A stretch of DNA of 10,166 nt from Deltaproteobacteria bacterium. Its GTDB lineage: Bacteria; Desulfobacterota; Desulfomonilia; UBA1062. The stretch lies in assembly GCA_016934135.1 (NCBI GenBank), contig JAFGTK010000312.1, forward strand, positions 1 through 10,166, read 5' to 3'. Under the pieces are notes generated by a model that saw only the letters and a list, made by a program, of their open reading frames with translations, was not told the origin of the DNA and ran no database searches. Every line of letters begins with the position of its first letter. Within the stretch, counting starts at the first letter, position 1. The position numbers were made by a program, and so were the translations under genes. Positions 6,168 to 10,166 of this stretch are shown here, one piece after another.

Positions 6168-7199
6168 TCACTTATGCAAGTCAATCTGGAAGGTTGTGCA
6201 GTATTCTTCAGTCACTACAGGAGATTCTACACAATCGGCCAGGTTATACGGATCCGGTCCGTAAAGAGCCTTGAGCCCGCTCAATCCCCGACCCTTCCCA
6301 TAACGCATACAGATAGACGCAGCCTTAAGGATATTCTCTTTTGTGATAACCCCTCTTATAATACTCAAAGGGCCGGGGACATCGGCTATCTTCACAAATA
6401 TATTCCCCGGGCTTATCAATGTTGACAGAACATCGTTTTCTTCATCATTCCTTGAAACTACCAGTACTGTAGACTCATCCAGATTGAACTTTCTTCCGAC
6501 AATATCGAGGATAAGATCGTCTTTACCCGGCAATCCCGGATGAAATCTATCAGATGCGTTCCTCACCTTTGAGGATATATGCTCATCGGCCAACAGACAT
6601 CCGCCTGCCGGAGTTGGTATCAACTCTTTATCGATCCCATATTTCCCTGCAAGCATAATCTGATCTTTTCTCCCTCTGCCTACTATATCGCCAAGATTCT
6701 CCCTGTTCACAATACCCATACGCTCGGGTAATGTCTCTTTCAATTGTCTTGCACATAAAGGCCTTAAAAGGATATCTTTAAGCCCTGATTCCTTTATGAT
6801 ACTGTTCATGGGTTCTTTGCGCTGTGACATGGGCCTCTGGCCGAGAACTTCTCCGGTAATGACAAAAGATGCACCATATGTCTCAAGAAAATGCCCGGCT
6901 TTCTTCAACATGCCGATCTTACAATCTATGCAGGGATTGAGCTGCTTGCCATATCCATGTTTCGGGCTTTTAATGATCTCTATGATATCCTGTGTGAAAT
7001 CAACAAGACGAACATTAATCCCGAATGCGGACTCATGGTATTGAATATATGTCTGTTGATCCTGAATAATTTCAAATCCGAAGAAGGGTGAATAGAATTT
7101 TATAGGAATAGCTTCCACGCCCTGTTCCTCAATCATCTTGACGGCAAGAATACTGTCGAGCCCTCCTGAATATAAGGCTATACATCGTCTGGTCAGCAT
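6168..7199 (-). CDS. PP-loop ATPase, presumptive tRNA thiolase with NFACT-R-like C-terminal domain
   Basis: The first ~205 of 343 residues form a PP-loop (N-type ATP pyrophosphatase) domain with SGGLDS at 11-16, as in ThiI, MnmA and related enzymes that adenylate a tRNA base before sulfur insertion. C90 and C93 (NPCIDCK) and C201 (PAGGCLL) reproduce the CxxC-plus-distal-Cys layout that holds the catalytic cysteines or an iron-sulfur cluster in MnmA/TtuA/TtcA-type thiolases. TGEVLGQRPMSQRK (115-128) is a further conserved-looking block. The C-terminal ~110 residues (VGRKFNLDESTVLVVSRNDE, about 234-253, then KIADVPGPLSIIRGV) resemble the RNA-binding NFACT-R fold. The THUMP and rhodanese domains of classical ThiI are absent. 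ATG at 7199 has GGAG 8 bases upstream. It is the first gene of the operon. A tRNA-thiolation role is well motivated, but the exact tRNA position and tRNA set are not identified. Members are often annotated as ThiI or MnmA, which is probably too specific. Confidence 0.8.
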   Translation of the reverse strand: MLTRRCIALYSGGLDSILAVKMIEEQGVEAIPIKFYSPFFGFEIIQDQQTYIQYHESAFGINVRLVDFTQDIIEIIKSPKHGYGKQLNPCIDCKIGMLKKAGHFLETYGASFVITGEVLGQRPMSQRKEPMNSIIKESGLKDILLRPLCARQLKETLPERMGIVNRENLGDIVGRGRKDQIMLAGKYGIDKELIPTPAGGCLLADEHISSKVRNASDRFHPGLPGKDDLILDIVGRKFNLDESTVLVVSRNDEENDVLSTLISPGNIFVKIADVPGPLSIIRGVITKENILKAASICMRYGKGRGLSGLKALYGPDPYNLADCVESPVVTEEYCTTFQIDLHK

Positions 7200-7231
7200 T
7201 GCAACTTCTCCGTCATACCCTCAAGGATACT

Positions 7232-7262
7232 AGTGTAGTAACTGAATAAAGCATAAAGTCAA
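7232..7262 (-). promoter_or_regulatory. Possible promoter of the PP-loop-queA-tgt-yajC-secDF operon
   Basis: On the minus strand TTGACT (7257-7262) and TACACT (7232-7237) are separated by 19 bases, about 33 bases before the ATG at 7199. The spacer is longer than ideal and the -10 matches four of six consensus positions. It is the best candidate in the short gap between the tRNA terminator and the first gene of the operon, where a promoter is expected. Confidence 0.4.
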
Positions 7263-7333
7263 TCTCGGGGGAGGCAGGATCCATATTTAACGCCCAAGGG
7301 ACCATAGGCAAATGCAGACAAGACAGTGCCTGA

Positions 7334-7372
7334 TAAAATAAAAGTCTATACCCCATTTTCTGAGGTATAGAC
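7334..7372 (-). terminator. Intrinsic terminator after the hup-tRNA unit
   Basis: On the minus strand GTCTATACC (7364-7372) pairs with GGTATAGAC (7344-7352). Adding a U-G and a C-G pair gives an 11-bp stem with the 7-base loop AGAAAAT. It is followed directly by TTTTATTTTA. This is a textbook rho-independent terminator, starting 9 bases after the CCA end of tRNA-Asp. Confidence 0.9.
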
Positions 7373-7380
7373 CAATATCC

Positions 7381-7457
<77 letters not shown>

Positions 7458-7474
7458 TTATAATCGCACCAAAA

Positions 7475-7550
7475 TGGTAGGCGGAACAGGGCTTGAACCT
7501 GTGACCCTCGGCTTGTAAGGCCGATGCTCTCCCAACTGAGCTACCCGCCC
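7475..7550 (-). tRNA. tRNA-Val (anticodon UAC)
   Basis: The 76-base gene reads from GGGCGGG (7544-7550) to an encoded CCA (7475-7477) with an A discriminator base. The D arm is GCTC-AGTTGGGA-GAGC. The anticodon stem TCGGC/GCCGA encloses CTTACAA with TAC at 7515-7517. The T arm is ACAGG-TTCAAGC-CCTGT. The acceptor stem pairs with TCCGCCT and has G-U pairs at both ends. It begins 13 bases after the HU stop codon, with no terminator or promoter between. Confidence 0.98.
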
Positions 7551-7563
7551 TTATTTGATTGCA

Positions 7564-7839
7564 CTACTTATTGACAACATCCTTAAAGGCTTTCCCAGGC
7601 CTGAAACGAGGCGCCTTGGAGGCCTTTATCTTGATTGTTTCTCTTGTTCTCGGGTTTACACCCTGACGTGCTGCCCTCTTGGCAACATCAAACGTGCCAA
7701 AACCAACCAGTGTTACCTTGTCACCCTTTTTGAGGGCATCCTGAATGGCCTCGGTGGTAGCATTGATTGCCTTTTCTGCTGCAGCCTTTGGTATTCCAGC
7801 CTTGTTTGCCACAACTGATATTAATTCTGTCTTAGTCAA
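7564..7839 (-). CDS. hup: DNA-binding protein HU
   Basis: HU is a small dimeric nucleoid protein that bends and compacts DNA without strong sequence preference. The 91 residues fit HU exactly. The N-terminal helices (1-40) are followed by VGFGTF (45-50). The DNA-gripping beta arm (about 53-75) contains GVNPRT, whose proline (63) intercalates between bases, and the C-terminal block is PRFRPGKAFKDVVN (77-90). Length and arm sequence favour HU over IHF. The only suitable start is TTG at 7839, with AGGAGG 6 bases upstream; TTG starts are uncommon for such an abundant protein. The gene follows lon, as hupB does in many proteobacteria, but has its own promoter. It appears to share a transcript with the two tRNAs behind it. 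Confidence 0.97.
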   Translation of the reverse strand: MTKTELISVVANKAGIPKAAAEKAINATTEAIQDALKKGDKVTLVGFGTFDVAKRAARQGVNPRTRETIKIKASKAPRFRPGKAFKDVVNK

Positions 7840-7889
7840 AGTATACCTCCTATTTAATGTTGGTTTCTCCCATGCCCAAACGCACGTAG

Positions 7890-7918
7890 AAAGTATCAGT
7901 ATTTATTTTGGCTGTCAA
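7890..7918 (-). promoter_or_regulatory. Sigma-70-type promoter of hup
   Basis: On the minus strand a perfect TTGACA (7913-7918) and TACTTT (7890-7895) are 17 bases apart. TG one base before the -10 makes it an extended -10. The -35 lies 4 bases past the lon stop codon. Transcription should start near 7883, giving a leader of about 44 bases. No terminator hairpin is visible between lon and this promoter, so some lon read-through into hup is possible. Confidence 0.75.
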
Positions 7919-7922
7919 TAGC

Positions 7923-10166
7923 TCAATTGAGGACATAAGCGATTATCTCGTCCATATTTTCGACCATATGGATTTCCAAACCCTTCATAATTTCTTTGGG
8001 GGTGTCATGGAGGTCTTTTTCATTCTCAACAGGGATCAGAACTTTCTCCATACCGGCCTCTTTTGCGGCAAGAAGCTTCTCTTTAAGCCCGCCTACAGGC
8101 AGAACCCTTCCGCCCAGCGTAAGCTCTCCGGTCATTGCAATTGTCGACCTGACCGGTTTTTTTGTAAGAGCAGAGACTATTGAGGTGGCCATGGTTATCC
8201 CTGCCGAGGGGCCATCCTTTGGAACAGCCCCTTCAGGTATATGAATATGGATGTCCAGTTTATCATAGAAGTCGGCTTCAAGACCAAGTTCTCTTGCCCT
8301 TGATCTCACGTAGCTCATACCTGCCTGGGCAGACTCCTGCATAACCTCACCTAGTTTCCCTGTGAGCAGAAGCTTTCCTTTACCCGGCATAACAGTGGTC
8401 TCAACACTCAGCAATACCCCTCCGACTTCAGTCCATGCAAGCCCGTTTACAAGACCAACAAGATCCTTTTCTTCTCTGTGAGGCTTTCTGTAACGGGGTA
8501 TTCCCAGAAGATCGCCCACTTTCTTTGATGATATCCTGGGCCTTGTCTTTTCCCTGCCGGATACAATCTGCCGTACAATCTTCCTGCATATGGAGGAAAT
8601 CTCTTTTTCAAGTGCTCTAACCCCTGCTTCTTTGGTGTATTCGTGAATGATGCTATAGATTGCCCCTGTGGTAAACCTGACCCCTTTTTCTTCAAGACCG
8701 TGCAGCTTGAGCTGTTTCGAGATAAGGAAATCCCGTGCGATCATATACTTTTCATGTGACGTATAGCCTTCAAGACGGATGATCTCCATCCTGTCTTTCA
8801 ATGCCGGCGGTATGGAGTATGACGTATTGGCTGTGGTGATGAACATTACCTTTGATACATCGTAATCCACATCCATATAATGGTCGTTGAATGCATAGTT
8901 CTGTTCAGGGTCAAGAACCTCCAGTAGTGCGGCAGAAGGATCACCCCTGAAATCAACGCTCATCTTGTCTATCTCATCGAGGAGAAATACCGGGTTGGAT
9001 GTTCCGGCTCTGCGGATCCCCTGAATTATCTTTCCTGGCATGGAACCGATATAGGTACGTCTGTGCCCCTTGATCTCTGCCTCGTCGCGGACCCCGCCAA
9101 GAGATACCCTCACAAACCTCCTGCCAGTTGCCCTGGCTATGGAACGTCCAAGAGAGGTCTTCCCCACTCCCGGAGGTCCTACAAGGCATAGAATCGGTCC
9201 CTTGACGCTGCCGACCAGATGCTGGACCGCAAGGTATTCAATGATCCTCTCCTTCACCTTTTCCAGCCCGAAATGATCCTGATCCAGGATACGCTGTGCA
9301 CCTAGGATATCCTTTTTATCCTTGGATACATCTTTCCAGGGCAGGGAAATAAACCAGTCTATATAGCTGCGGATTACAGTGGCCTCGGCACTCATAGGGG
9401 GCATCATCCTCAGCCGGCGAACCTCGTTGAGCGCCTTGTCCAGTACATACTGCGGCATATTCTTTTGACGGAGCTGTCTTTCAAGACCTGATATTTCATC
9501 GTCGAGAAATTCCATAGCCATTTTGCGTGGCGGGCTCTGTTCGGAATTCACCTCGGTGCGACCGGACTCGCTGCGCTGCTTGATCTGATCTTTCAGCCTG
9601 ATCTGAATCCTTACTATCTCAAGCTCTCCTTCAAGATAGGCAAACAGATTCTCCAGACGGGAGACGACATGAGCTTCTTCAAGTATGAGCTGTTTTTCCA
9701 CCGTCTTCATCCCGGTATATGAGACTATTATATCTGCAGTGAATCCTGGATCTTCCTGCGATCTGATCTTTTCGATCATATCTGAATGGATATCTATATG
9801 AGAGGATTCGCAATAAAGCTGAAAGGCATCCACAACAAGGCGGCGCAGGGCCTCGGCCTTTGTTCTGTCATCCATGATATCGGCAACACTGCTGGTCTGA
9901 GCGAAAAGGACATCTTCATGCCGGGACAATTTGCATATGGAATGACGGGATCTTCCTTCGATAAAAACCTTGAGCGAACCATCGGAAAGCTGTATCAGCT
10001 GCAGAATACGGCACAGCACTCCTACACGGTTGATAACACCTGGATCGATGTCACCAGCGGCTGCATGTTCTCCGCAACACACCAGCACATCTTCATGCGA
10101 CTCAAAACTTTCCCTGACCCAGTTAGCGGTCTTTTCGTTCTCGATCAGAAGGGGGATAATCGTATG
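7923..10166 (-). CDS. lon: ATP-dependent protease Lon (5' end cut off)
   Basis: Lon is a cytoplasmic hexameric AAA+ serine protease that degrades misfolded and selected regulatory proteins. The frame is open to the right edge, so 747 residues are visible and the first few dozen are missing. Numbering from the visible end, about 1-220 is the N-terminal substrate-binding domain and helical linker. Walker A is GPPGVGKT (330-337), Walker B is PVFLLDEIDK (392-401), sensor 1 is TTAN (444-447), and the arginine finger region is LKDRMEII. The protease domain has DGPSAG with the catalytic Ser at 654 and GGLKEK with the catalytic Lys at 695, so the enzyme should be active. The visible N-terminus (TIIPLLIENEKTANWV) already aligns with the Lon substrate-binding domain, so the GTG at 10088 is internal, not the start. 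The lon-hup order is common in proteobacteria. Confidence 0.98.
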   Translation of the reverse strand, partial: HTIIPLLIENEKTANWVRESFESHEDVLVCCGEHAAAGDIDPGVINRVGVLCRILQLIQLSDGSLKVFIEGRSRHSICKLSRHEDVLFAQTSSVADIMDDRTKAEALRRLVVDAFQLYCESSHIDIHSDMIEKIRSQEDPGFTADIIVSYTGMKTVEKQLILEEAHVVSRLENLFAYLEGELEIVRIQIRLKDQIKQRSESGRTEVNSEQSPPRKMAMEFLDDEISGLERQLRQKNMPQYVLDKALNEVRRLRMMPPMSAEATVIRSYIDWFISLPWKDVSKDKKDILGAQRILDQDHFGLEKVKERIIEYLAVQHLVGSVKGPILCLVGPPGVGKTSLGRSIARATGRRFVRVSLGGVRDEAEIKGHRRTYIGSMPGKIIQGIRRAGTSNPVFLLDEIDKMSVDFRGDPSAALLEVLDPEQNYAFNDHYMDVDYDVSKVMFITTANTSYSIPPALKDRMEIIRLEGYTSHEKYMIARDFLISKQLKLHGLEEKGVRFTTGAIYSIIHEYTKEAGVRALEKEISSICRKIVRQIVSGREKTRPRISSKKVGDLLGIPRYRKPHREEKDLVGLVNGLAWTEVGGVLLSVETTVMPGKGKLLLTGKLGEVMQESAQAGMSYVRSRARELGLEADFYDKLDIHIHIPEGAVPKDGPSAGITMATSIVSALTKKPVRSTIAMTGELTLGGRVLPVGGLKEKLLAAKEAGMEKVLIPVENEKDLHDTPKEIMKGLEIHMVENMDEIIAYVLN

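Noticed and set aside
6145..6171. GTG start at 6171 for the DUF2065 gene, overlapping the upstream stop.
   Set aside because: The GTGA overlap is attractive, but there is no Shine-Dalgarno and the nine extra residues exceed the family length; ATG at 6144 has a suitable ribosome binding site. It cannot be fully excluded.
5819..6274. Plus-strand open frame of 151 codons crossing queA, DUF2065 and the PP-loop gene.
   Set aside because: It is antisense to three well-supported genes, its hydrophobic stretches mirror the DUF2065 helices, and it shows no family motif.
10086..10088. GTG as the start of lon.
   Set aside because: The frame continues upstream to the window edge with sequence that fits the Lon N-terminal domain, so the gene is simply cut by the window.

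Overview
The window is an ordinary bacterial chromosomal segment in which every gene lies on the minus strand. It suggests a Gram-negative bacterium of moderate GC content. SecD and SecF are separate proteins with YajC beside them, Lon is followed by HU, and the tRNA genes encode their CCA ends. A PP-loop tRNA-thiolase-like protein with an NFACT-R-like tail and a secreted FN3/calcium-repeat protein fit Desulfobacterota or Nitrospirota best; that placement is an inference, not something the sequence proves.

Reading in the direction of transcription (right to left): the window opens inside lon (10166-7923, 5' end cut off). A sigma-70-type promoter right behind the lon stop drives hup (HU, TTG start). 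HU is followed 13 bases later by tRNA-Val(UAC) and then tRNA-Asp(GUC), and a strong intrinsic terminator lies 9 bases beyond the tRNA-Asp 3' end. HU and the two tRNAs therefore look like one transcript.

Next comes a compact seven-gene block from 7199 to 1027: a PP-loop/NFACT-R-like presumptive tRNA thiolase, a DUF2065 two-helix membrane protein, queA, tgt, yajC, secD and secF, closed by a G-rich hairpin terminator. Neighbouring genes overlap or are at most 27 bases apart. The first half concerns tRNA modification (thiolation by inference; queuosine by QueA and Tgt). The second half is the SecDF-YajC complex that uses the proton gradient to help complete Sec-dependent export.

At the left edge, a separately controlled gene (723 to beyond base 1) encodes a secreted protein with a signal peptide, a fibronectin type III domain and two EF-hand-like calcium loops. 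The 303-base gap ahead of it holds an unusually rich regulatory region: a tandem duplicated extended -10 element, a perfect 8-bp inverted repeat over the -35 element, and a CRP/FNR-type palindrome further upstream.

Most of the window is conserved housekeeping sequence and I see no clearly new multi-gene system. The items most worth a second look are the PP-loop/NFACT-R protein heading the queA-tgt-sec operon, the HU-tRNA transcript, and the control region of the secreted-protein gene.
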